Shown: piece after piece, positions 13,797 through 20,560 of the stretch
Numbering within the stretch: the first letter of the stretch is position 1
Layout of the letters: every line of letters begins with the position of its first letter
Source: JAXDLH01 sp034666705
GTDB taxonomy: Bacteria > Chloroflexota > UBA6077 > SHYK01
Direction of reading: 5' to 3'
Assembly (NCBI GenBank): GCA_034666705.1
Contig: JAXDLH010000045.1
Coordinates: 1 to 22,462, forward strand
Length of the DNA stretch: 22,462 nucleotides
Position numbers and translations under genes: made by a program
Notes under the pieces: model-generated
Seen by the model: only the letters and a program-made list of their open reading frames with translations
Database searches by the model: none
Told to the model about the DNA's origin: nothing

Positions 13797-14932
13797 GAAG
13801 AGACCGCCGGCGTGGCGACCACCGATCCATGCCGCGGCGCCAGCAGCTCGCGCGCCGCACGCACCACCGGCTCGGGTCCCAACTCGACGAGGCAGGTGCG
13901 CGCCGCACACCCGGCCGGCGTGCCGAGCCGATGATCGACGTATGCGCATGGACTGCACGGAAGCTCGAGCCGCACCACCCGGTGCGCGTCTGGCGGATAT
14001 GGGCCCCAGGCTCGGTGATTGGTAAGACCGAACACCGCGACGATTGGCACGCTCATCGCCGCCGCGACGTGCATCACGCCACTGTCGTTGCCGACGAAGA
14101 GGGCAGCCCGCCGCAGCACCGCGGCCAGTTGCCGTGACGACAGACCATCTATCAGGACGGCGGGAGCGCGCATTCGGGAGCAGACCGCCTCCGCCACGGT
14201 TGCTTCCCCCGGTCCCACGACGATCGCGATCTGCAACCCATCGCTGGCCAGTGCGTCGCCAACCGCGGCGAACCGGTCCGGAGGCCAGCGTCGCGCCAGG
14301 CTGAACGCGCCTGAGCCTGGATGCAGCATGGCGACCCGGTCACCGAGCCCATGTGAAGTCCAGGTGCGGTCGGCTTCGGCCAGCTCTCCTGCAGTCAGGT
14401 GTATTGCTGGGCGCGGTGCGGATGCCTCCCCGCCGAGCTCGCGCACTACGTCGAGCCAGTAGTCCACCTCATGGCGCGCGCCGAAACCCTGGTCGACGGC
14501 GCGGTGGGTCAGAAAATGGCCCTTGCCGTTGTCGAGCCCAGCGCGAATCGGTGCGCCCGTCGCCGCCAACAGCGCACGGTACTTCGCGGTGCCGAAACGC
14601 GTCGTGAGATGGTGGAGCAGCACCACGGCGTCGAAGCGATCACCCCTGAGGCGGGCAGCGAGCCTCCCCAGGTGGACACCGGCGCGCACGGCCCGGTCCG
14701 GCCGATAGATGGATCCCGGATGATCGAAAAGGGCCTTCGGGAAGGTGATGACCCGGTTGCAGGCGTCGCTGTGATCGAGAAGCGACGCGACGTGGGGTGT
14801 CACGAGCGCAGTGATCTCCGCCCGTGGGAAACGCGTGCGGAGCGCGTCGAGCGCAGGAGTAGCGGTTAGCAGGTCGCCGAGGTCTGCGAGCTTGACGACC
14901 AGGATGCGTTGCGGATCATTCACGTTCCTCAT
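13793..14932 (-). CDS. Glycosyltransferase family 9 (heptosyltransferase-like)
   Basis: 379 aa. GT-B fold: the N-terminal domain begins RILVVKLADLGDLLTATPAL (about 9-28), the family's acceptor-domain signature, and the donor-binding C-terminal half carries MLHPGSGAFSLARRWP (about 202-217) and LFVGNDSGVMHVAAAM (about 283-298). GT9 enzymes such as WaaC and WaaF transfer ADP-heptose in LPS cores; relatives in organisms without LPS have unknown sugars. A four-Cys tail (CSPC ... C ... C, about 330-350) recurs in all three GT9 modules here. The start ATG overlaps the TGA of the upstream GT9 gene (ATGA), and its own stop overlaps the next start (GTGA), so it is third of four coupled genes. Confidence 0.92.
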   Translation of the reverse strand: MRNVNDPQRILVVKLADLGDLLTATPALDALRTRFPRAEITALVTPHVASLLDHSDACNRVITFPKALFDHPGSIYRPDRAVRAGVHLGRLAARLRGDRFDAVVLLHHLTTRFGTAKYRALLAATGAPIRAGLDNGKGHFLTHRAVDQGFGARHEVDYWLDVVRELGGEASAPRPAIHLTAGELAEADRTWTSHGLGDRVAMLHPGSGAFSLARRWPPDRFAAVGDALASDGLQIAIVVGPGEATVAEAVCSRMRAPAVLIDGLSSRQLAAVLRRAALFVGNDSGVMHVAAAMSVPIVAVFGLTNHRAWGPYPPDAHRVVRLELPCSPCAYVDHRLGTPAGCAARTCLVELGPEPVVRAARELLAPRHGSVVATPAVSS

Positions 14933-16101
14933 ACCGCAGCGATGCTAGCACAGTCGGCAGCAGAGCGCACGAGCAGCTCGACGGCCGCTACATAGACGCG
15001 CTCCGGGGCCAGCCCCCACATGCAGATCGTGCTGCGATCCGGCAGCTTGCAGTCGGCTGGGCTGCGCAGATCGTAGCAAGGGCTGCACGCAACCCCGAGC
15101 CGGATCGATGCCGAGTTAGGGCCGAGCGGGCCGTTGTTGGCAGGGTTGGTCGGCCCGAAGATCCCGAGCGTGGGTACGCCCAGCGAAGCTGCTACGTGAA
15201 GCGGGCCCGTATCGCCGGCGACCACGAGCCGCGCGCCCGCGAGCAACTCCACCAACTCGGCGATCGTCGTCGCCCCGGTGCGGTCGACGACTTCTACCGT
15301 TGCCGCCGCCGCGACGCGCCGCGCGAGAGGCTGCTCGCTGGCCGCACCGGCGAGGACGATCTGCAGCTCATGTGCCGCAGCGAGCCGATCCGCGAGCGCC
15401 GCCCAGTGGACCAGCGCCCACTGCTTAGCGGCACCATTGCTCGCGCCTGGCACGAGCACGGCGTATGGCCGCTCCGGGGGAACGTGCTGTCCAGGGGGAA
15501 CCAGGGTGGGGACCTGTTCGACAACCGGTATGCCGAGCGCGCGGACGAGATCGAGGCAGTAATCGACGTCGTGCCGCGACCGCGCGTACCGATACCCGGC
15601 TACAGGAACGTTGTAGGCGCCAGCGTAGCTCTCGGCCGCATAGCCGACGCGGACGCGCGCACCGCTCGCCGCGGCGAGCAGGCCGCCGACGCGACGCGAA
15701 AGGCCGACGGCAAGATCGTACCGCGTCGTGCGAATCCCGCGAAGCGTGGAGAGGAGCACGCCGAGCTCGCCGATTCCTCCAAGGCGACGATAGCGATTGA
15801 CGTCGAGCGTGTAGATCGTGTCGGCCACACCGGCCTGCTGGAGGATCGGGGCGGTGTAGGGCAGGACAAGCGCGTCGATCCGGGCGTCGGGGAACGCGGC
15901 GCGCAGTGCATGCAAGGTCGGCAGCGAGAACACGAGGTCGCCGAGCAGGTCGACGCGGATCACGAGGATGCGGCGCACCGACACGGGGTCGAGCGGGAGA
16001 CGAGGACGAGGTCCGTGCAGCCACGACCAGGCGCCATACGCGCCGACGGCGAGCCCCGCGAGGCGATCGAGGAGATCGCGCGCCGCATGCCGGGCGGTCA
16101 T
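14929..16101 (-). CDS. Glycosyltransferase family 9 (heptosyltransferase-like)
   Basis: 390 aa from the ATG encoding MTARHAARD, which overlaps the upstream TGA (ATGA). The frame stays open 40 codons further, but those residues lie inside the upstream gene. A short amphipathic or hydrophobic N-terminal region (LAGLAVGAYGAWSWLHG) may tether it to the membrane. Core motifs: RRILVIRVDLLGDLVFSLPT (about 43-62), VLVPGASNGAAKQW, and LVVAGDTGPLHVAASLG, with a Cys-rich tail CSPCYDLRSPADC...C. Sugar donor and acceptor are unknown. It sits between two other GT9 modules, which fits successive additions to one glycan. The paralogous cassette probably arose by duplication. Confidence 0.92.
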   Translation of the reverse strand: MTARHAARDLLDRLAGLAVGAYGAWSWLHGPRPRLPLDPVSVRRILVIRVDLLGDLVFSLPTLHALRAAFPDARIDALVLPYTAPILQQAGVADTIYTLDVNRYRRLGGIGELGVLLSTLRGIRTTRYDLAVGLSRRVGGLLAAASGARVRVGYAAESYAGAYNVPVAGYRYARSRHDVDYCLDLVRALGIPVVEQVPTLVPPGQHVPPERPYAVLVPGASNGAAKQWALVHWAALADRLAAAHELQIVLAGAASEQPLARRVAAAATVEVVDRTGATTIAELVELLAGARLVVAGDTGPLHVAASLGVPTLGIFGPTNPANNGPLGPNSASIRLGVACSPCYDLRSPADCKLPDRSTICMWGLAPERVYVAAVELLVRSAADCASIAAV

Positions 16102-18359
16102 GTGAGCGCTCCCGCCTCGAGGACGGCGCAAGCCGCAATCGCCACATCGTGTACGTCGACGTCCGCCAAACACGGCGGATGACGAAGATACCCGCACGGT
16201 GCACCGTCGAGGCTGCCGCATGGGGCACAGATGAGCGTGGATGCAATCGTGCGATGGCGGTCGACAGACCCCGCCGGGCCGAACACGCGCCGGTCGGTCG
16301 GGCCATAGACCCGGACCGTCGGCGTGCCCACAGCAGTCGCGAGGTGCAGCGGTCCGCTATCCATGCCAACCACGAGGGCAGCGCGCCGGTAGAGGGCGGC
16401 GAGACCGTCCCAATCAAGGTCAACCGCCATTGCAAGCGGCCGCTGCGCCCGGTTCGCGATGCTCGCGAGCTCGGCCGCCTCGGCCGGTGTACCCGTGAGG
16501 ACCACCGCCACGTCCGCCGGCAGCTCGTCGACGAGCGCGCTCCATCTCGCGGCCGGCCAGCTCTTCAGGGCAGCGCCGGCGTCGGGATGCACGGCGACAA
16601 ACGGCCGGCCCGCGAGGTCATGCTCGTCGAGCCAGATCCCCACTTCGCGCGCGGCGGATGGCGTGGGCATAAAGGATGGCTCAAATGGCCTGTCAGGAGC
16701 CGGTACGCCGAGGGCCCCGAGAAGCGCATCGGCCACTCGGCAAGACGTGGCGCCCCAGGACTCGACCTCGAACGCCGGCACGCTGTGCGTCAGGAATGGC
16801 GCCGCCTTGGGCGTGGCGACGCCGACCCGCAGGGGGATGCCGGCGACGGCGACGGCCAGCGCGCCCCACCAGTGGTCACGCCGGAAGATCAGGGCGGCGT
16901 CGAACCGCTCATGACGCAACCGGAAGGCGAGCGCCAGTAGCGCCAGGTATGGCGCCCAGGGGGAGCGCTTCGCCCGTCGTGTAAAGCCCGGGAACGAAAA
17001 CGAGACGACTCGGGCGTCGACGCCCTGCAGCGACGGCGCCCCCCACGGGCCGGCGACCACGGTGAGAGCGGCCCCTGGCAGCGCCACCCGCAGCCGCTCG
17101 ATCGCGGGCCGGCTGAGCAGGACGTCGCCTAGATGATCCGGCCGCAGGACCACAATGCGTAGGGTGGACGACTCAGTGGGCCCAAAGCGACGCCGCCGAC
17201 CCGATCGCCTGAGGACAGCGCCGACCCCGCGGAGCACTACGCGCCCCAGCCGGGAGCGAGGCGACGTCCCCGCTGCGCGGGCCTGCATCGGGGTGGGTGG
17301 AACGGCTCTCACTCGCTCTGTGGAACTCAGGAAACGGACCAGATGCCGATAGCGCTTGGGCACATCCCAGGGCAGGGCCAGTGGCGAGTACCGGCTGCGC
17401 ACGGTCCGCGGGGTCGCTCGCCTGCCCTCCTCGATCGCGCGGCGATGGCGCAACGCCGTTCTCATCTGCAGCAGGGCGACGATGCGCCCACGCACGGATG
17501 ACCAGTCGCCATGGCGCCAGGCGCCGAAGAACGCCGCCCCGACGTCGTAGACCACGACCACGGGAAGCCAGGGCCACACGTCCTCGGCGGGTAGATTTTT
17601 GGCAACGGTCCACACTTTGTTGCGGGCTAAAAGGTAGCGCTTACGCGGCGAGCCTTCGCCCAGCGTGCCCGAATGGACGTGACGGACACCGGCGCGCGGC
17701 TCGAGCATGGCGCGCCATCCGCGGTGCTGTGCTCGCCATGCGAGGTCGACGTCCTCCATATAGGCGAAGAACGTCTCGTCCATCGGCCCGACGTCGTCCA
17801 GCATCGCGCGCCGGTACAGCGCGGCGCCGGCGCACGCACCAAACACCTCGCGACGCTGGGTGATTGCGTCGGCTGGATAGCCGCCCCACAGGTCCCATGC
17901 GATGCCGGCGCTGTCGAGGGCGACCCCGCACGAGTTGATCGTGCTCGGCTGATCGGCAAAAACCATCTTTGAGGCGACCGCGCCGAGCGCCGCGTCTCCC
18001 TCAGCACACGCGACGAGCGCCGCGAGCCACCCGGGCTCCGGCATCGCATCATTGTTGAGCGTCGCGACGTAGCGGCTCTCGCCGCCGCGGATCGCGAGAT
18101 TGTTGGCGGCGGCGAATCCCAGGTTCCGCTCGCTGCGCATGAGACGCACCCAGGGATACTCAACCTCGAGCATCGCGGGCGATCCGTCTTCCGAGGCATT
18201 GTCCACGACCACGACCTCGAAGTCGCGAAACGTCTGGCCCGCGAGGGCTGCGAGACAGCGACGCAGGTGCTCGCGACCATTCCACGAGACGATTACGACG
18301 CAAACCAGTGGATGCGTCGCGGCATCCTGGCTCTGAGTGGCGGCAGAGGAAGCTTCCAT
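16098..18359 (-). CDS. GT2-GT9 two-domain glycosyltransferase fusion
   Basis: 753 aa from the ATG encoding MEASSAATQS. The frame is open 232 codons further, but that stretch is antisense to selA and is Arg/His-rich with no domain, so it is not coding. N-terminal GT2 (about 17-270): VVIVSWNGREHLRRCLAALA, VVDNASEDGS, the LNNDAMPEPG metal-site region (101-110), and FAYMEDVDLAWRA (198-210), as in rhamnosyltransferases. A hydrophobic or linker region follows (about 263-395). The C-terminal GT9 (400-750) has RIVVLRPDHLGDVLLSRPAI, HPDAGAALKSWP (591-602), VVGMDSGPLHLA (663-674) and CAPC...C...C at 711-730. It is the first gene of the four-gene operon. One chain probably adds two sugars in sequence; donors are unknown. 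Confidence 0.9.
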   Translation of the reverse strand: MEASSAATQSQDAATHPLVCVVIVSWNGREHLRRCLAALAGQTFRDFEVVVVDNASEDGSPAMLEVEYPWVRLMRSERNLGFAAANNLAIRGGESRYVATLNNDAMPEPGWLAALVACAEGDAALGAVASKMVFADQPSTINSCGVALDSAGIAWDLWGGYPADAITQRREVFGACAGAALYRRAMLDDVGPMDETFFAYMEDVDLAWRAQHRGWRAMLEPRAGVRHVHSGTLGEGSPRKRYLLARNKVWTVAKNLPAEDVWPWLPVVVVYDVGAAFFGAWRHGDWSSVRGRIVALLQMRTALRHRRAIEEGRRATPRTVRSRYSPLALPWDVPKRYRHLVRFLSSTERVRAVPPTPMQARAAGTSPRSRLGRVVLRGVGAVLRRSGRRRRFGPTESSTLRIVVLRPDHLGDVLLSRPAIERLRVALPGAALTVVAGPWGAPSLQGVDARVVSFSFPGFTRRAKRSPWAPYLALLALAFRLRHERFDAALIFRRDHWWGALAVAVAGIPLRVGVATPKAAPFLTHSVPAFEVESWGATSCRVADALLGALGVPAPDRPFEPSFMPTPSAAREVGIWLDEHDLAGRPFVAVHPDAGAALKSWPAARWSALVDELPADVAVVLTGTPAEAAELASIANRAQRPLAMAVDLDWDGLAALYRRAALVVGMDSGPLHLATAVGTPTVRVYGPTDRRVFGPAGSVDRHRTIASTLICAPCGSLDGAPCGYLRHPPCLADVDVHDVAIAACAVLEAGALT

Positions 18360-18371
18360 ACGAGTATCGAG

Positions 18372-18377
18372 AGTATA
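18372..18377 (-). promoter_or_regulatory. Candidate -10 (TATACT) for the glycosyltransferase operon
   Basis: TATACT on the minus strand with a predicted transcript start about 6 nt before the start codon at 18359. No Shine-Dalgarno is visible between them, so a nearly leaderless mRNA is implied. No good -35 is seen at 16-18 bp. Confidence 0.35.
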
Positions 18378-18414
18378 GGCAACGGGCGGTTGCGGCTCCG
18401 GGCGACCTCTCCCG

Positions 18415-18420
18415 TAGAAT
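18415..18420 (+). promoter_or_regulatory. Candidate -10 (TAGAAT) for selA
   Basis: TAGAAT matches TATAAT at 5 of 6. The predicted transcript starts near 18427, before the GAGGAGG ribosome binding site at 18440-18446. The only TTG-type -35 (TTGCGG at 18390-18395) is 19 bp away, longer than usual. Confidence 0.35.
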
Positions 18421-18452
18421 CCGGAGACGAGCCGCGCCCGAGGAGGCCCCCC

Positions 18453-19853
18453 CTGGAGTCCATATCGCGCCCGAAGGACGACCCGGGCGACGTGCGCCGC
18501 CAACTGCCCAGCGTGGAGCGCGTGCTCCAGCATCCAACGGTCCGGTCGCAGCTCGCCACCGAGCCGCGCGAGCTCATCGTGGATGCGATCCGCGACGAGC
18601 TCGAGGCGGCGCGCGTGGCGCTGGCCCGGGGCGAGCCGGCGCCGGGGCTCGACGCCGTCGCGGCGCACGTCGTCGCGCGATTCACGCAGACCTGGCAGCC
18701 AACCCTGCGACCGGTGATCAACGCCACGGGGGTTGTGCTGCACACGAATCTCGGTCGCGCGCCGCTCAGTGGGGCGACGCTTGCGGCAATGGAGCAGGTC
18801 GCACGCGGCTACAGCTCGCTGGAGTTCGACGTGGCTGCGGGGGAGCGCGGGTCGCGCCACGAGCACGTGTCGACGCTGTTGCAACGTCTCACGGGCGCCG
18901 AGGCGGCGCTCGTCGTCAACAACAACGCGAGCGCGGTGCTGCTCACCCTTGCGGGGCTCGCTGCCGGGCGCGAGGTCGTCATCTCGCGCGGCCAACTCGT
19001 AGAGATCGGCGGCGGGTTTCGCATCCCCGACGTGCTGCGGCAGAGTGGCGCCCACCTGATCGAGGTTGGCACGACCAATCGGACCTACGCCGCCGACTAC
19101 GCCGCCGCGATTAGCCAGGAAACGGCGCTGTTACTGCGGGTACACGCGAGTAACTTCCGCGTGGTGGGGTTCGTGCACAGCGCAACGCTCGGCGAGATGG
19201 TGCAGCTCGCGCATGGCGCAGGCATCCTGGTCGTCGACGATCTCGGGAGTGGAAGCCTGTTGCCCACGGAGACGTACGATCTAGCCCATGAGCCCATGGT
19301 GCAGGAGAGCGTGGCGGCGGGCGCAGACGTGGTGGTGTTCAGCGGCGACAAGCTGCTTGGCGGGCCGCAGGCGGGCATCCTGGTGGGCACGCGAGCCACG
19401 ATCGCGGAGCTGCGCCGCCACCCGCTCACGCGGGCGCTCCGCCCCGATAAGGCCACCATCGCGGGCCTCGCGGCCACGCTGACGCACTACGTGCGAGGCG
19501 AAGCGCTGCGTGAGATCCCCGTCTGGCGCATGATTGCCACGCCGCTCGCGACGCTCGACGCGCGGGCCAGGCGGCTCGCAGCAGAGTTGCACGTTTCACA
19601 GGTCTCGGTGGTCGAGGTACGTTCAGCCATCGGCGGAGGATCAACACCCGAGGAAACGTTGCCGAGTGCCGCGCTCGGCTTGGAGCCCGTGGGGGAGCCG
19701 CCGCAGGCGCTCGCGGCGCGGGTTCGCGCCTGGCGGACGCCAGTAATCCCACGAATCGCCGATGGCCGGGTGTTGCTGGACCTGCGCACGGTGGCCGAAG
19801 CCGAGGAATCGGAGCTTTTGCACGCGGTGCGGGCAGCGTTCGCACGCGATTAA
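18453..19853 (+). CDS. selA: L-seryl-tRNA(Sec) selenium transferase SelA
   Basis: 466 aa from CTG 18453, or 453 aa from GTG 18492. CTG is preferred here because GAGGAGG sits exactly 6 nt upstream and no ATG, GTG or TTG lies between; it also gives a length close to E. coli SelA (463 aa). SelA is a PLP enzyme that converts Ser-tRNA(Sec) to Sec-tRNA(Sec) using selenophosphate. Seen: QLPSVERVL near the N-terminus, RPVINATGVVLHTNLGRAPL, VVNNNASAVLL, RGQLVEIGGGFRIPDV, and the PLP-lysine motif FSGDKLLGGPQAG (Lys300 from CTG). Neither selB, selD nor tRNA-Sec is in the window, and no gene here has an in-frame TGA suggesting selenocysteine. It is divergent from the glycosyltransferase operon; its stop codon abuts the hsp20 terminator on the other strand. 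Confidence 0.94.
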   Translation: MESISRPKDDPGDVRRQLPSVERVLQHPTVRSQLATEPRELIVDAIRDELEAARVALARGEPAPGLDAVAAHVVARFTQTWQPTLRPVINATGVVLHTNLGRAPLSGATLAAMEQVARGYSSLEFDVAAGERGSRHEHVSTLLQRLTGAEAALVVNNNASAVLLTLAGLAAGREVVISRGQLVEIGGGFRIPDVLRQSGAHLIEVGTTNRTYAADYAAAISQETALLLRVHASNFRVVGFVHSATLGEMVQLAHGAGILVVDDLGSGSLLPTETYDLAHEPMVQESVAAGADVVVFSGDKLLGGPQAGILVGTRATIAELRRHPLTRALRPDKATIAGLAATLTHYVRGEALREIPVWRMIATPLATLDARARRLAAELHVSQVSVVEVRSAIGGGSTPEETLPSAALGLEPVGEPPQALAARVRAWRTPVIPRIADGRVLLDLRTVAEAEESELLHAVRAAFARD

Positions 19854-19889
19854 AAAGGGGCGGGCCGCCCATTCCAGGCGGCTCGCCCC
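19852..19889 (-). terminator. Intrinsic terminator of hsp20
   Basis: A 13-bp GC-rich stem (arms 19857-19869 and 19877-19889, one G-U wobble) with a 7-nt loop is followed on the minus strand by TTTTT (19852-19856). It lies 20 bp after the hsp20 stop codon. The T-tract overlaps the selA stop. In the selA direction no T-tract follows, so it is directional. Confidence 0.85.
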
Positions 19890-19908
19890 GCGCGAGTTAC
19901 GGCCGCGC

Positions 19909-20391
19909 TCAGTGCCCGTTGGACTCAATCATGTGCGACGCGCCGGCCTGCACAGGGATCCGGCGCTCTTTCGCCTCCTCCGCCTTCGGCAGGCGGAGGG
20001 TAAGCACGCCATTCTCGAACTGGGCCGTGGCGCTGTCCGAGCGCACGCTCACCGGCAGGGCAATTTGGCGGTGGAAGCGCCCGTAGCGGCGCTCCTGGCG
20101 ATGATAGGCCCCCTGCGTCTCGCCGCCCTCGAATTTCGTCTCGCCCTTGATCGTCAGCACGTCGCCCTGGACCGTGATGTCGATCTCCTCCGGCTTGACC
20201 CCCGGAACGCTCGCGGTGAGCACGAGATCGTCGTTCGTCTCGTACACGTCGAGCGCGAGCGCTGCAGCGCCGGAGCCGTCCTGGCCTTGGCCGGCGGCGG
20301 GTCGAACCCACGCATCCTCGAACAGCCGATCCATCGCCTGACGGAGGCTCAACATTTCGCTGAACGGGTCCCACCGAGTGATATTTGCCAT
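19909..20391 (-). CDS. Small heat shock protein, Hsp20/alpha-crystallin family
   Basis: 160 aa. Small heat shock proteins form oligomers that hold unfolding proteins without ATP. Seen: N-terminal WDPFSEMLSLRQAMDRLFED (about 7-26), the alpha-crystallin domain (about 45-140) with LDVYETNDDLVLTASVPGVK, the ENGVLTLRLPKAEEAK signature near residues 125-140, and the I-x-V motif (RIPV) used for oligomer assembly. The start has a near-perfect AAGGAGGT 8 nt upstream. Expression signals are the strongest in the window: a consensus-like promoter (20454-20482), a HAIR-like dyad just upstream (20487-20507) and an intrinsic terminator (19852-19889). This suggests heat-inducible, highly expressed, monocistronic transcription. 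Confidence 0.96.
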   Translation of the reverse strand: MANITRWDPFSEMLSLRQAMDRLFEDAWVRPAAGQGQDGSGAAALALDVYETNDDLVLTASVPGVKPEEIDITVQGDVLTIKGETKFEGGETQGAYHRQERRYGRFHRQIALPVSVRSDSATAQFENGVLTLRLPKAEEAKERRIPVQAGASHMIESNGH

Positions 20392-20453
20392 GGTCTCGTA
20401 CCTCCTTGACAGTGCCTCGGGGCTTGATTTTGCAGCGCCCCTTCACACTCAGC

Positions 20454-20482
20454 ATCATAACAATGCCTGGAATTCATGTCAA
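20454..20482 (-). promoter_or_regulatory. Strong sigma70-type promoter of hsp20
   Basis: TTGACA (20477-20482), 17-bp spacer, TATGAT (20454-20459) on the minus strand: 6 of 6 and 5 of 6 matches with ideal spacing. Predicted transcript start near 20447, leader about 55 nt with AAGGAGGT near its end. Confidence 0.8.
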
Positions 20483-20491
20483 GTGACTTGA
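20479..20491. promoter_or_regulatory. Perfect dyad TCAAGT-G-ACTTGA over the hsp20 -35
   Basis: Two perfect 6-bp arms around one base, overlapping four bases of the -35 hexamer. Its arms are the same TCAAG/CTTGA words as the HspR half-site, and its right arm is shared with the HAIR-like element at 20487-20507. Confidence 0.5.
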
Positions 20492-20507
20492 TAGCCGAAG
20501 TATCAAT
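20487..20507. promoter_or_regulatory. HAIR-like element (HspR operator candidate)
   Basis: CTTGA-N11-TCAAT. The known HAIR consensus is CTTGAGT-N7-ACTCAAG, that is CTTGA-N11-TCAAG, so 9 of 10 core bases and the spacing match. The inner bases form their own dyad (TTGATA-N7-TATCAA). It lies 5 bp upstream of the hsp20 -35 and about 55 bp before the divergent ligase gene, so it could control either. HspR itself is not in the window. Confidence 0.6.
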
Positions 20508-20560
20508 AATTTGGACGTCGATCCTCCCTCGCATCGGTCGCCAGGCGCGAAGCTGCTATC

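Noticed and set aside
18360..19055. 232-codon N-terminal extension of the GT2-GT9 gene
   Set aside because: It is antisense to selA, is basic low-complexity sequence and contains no domain; GT2 begins right after the internal ATG at 18359.
20392..20560. CIRCE (HrcA) element before hsp20
   Set aside because: No TTAGCACTC-N9-GAGTGCTAA pattern is found; the dyads present are of TCAAG/CTTGA type.
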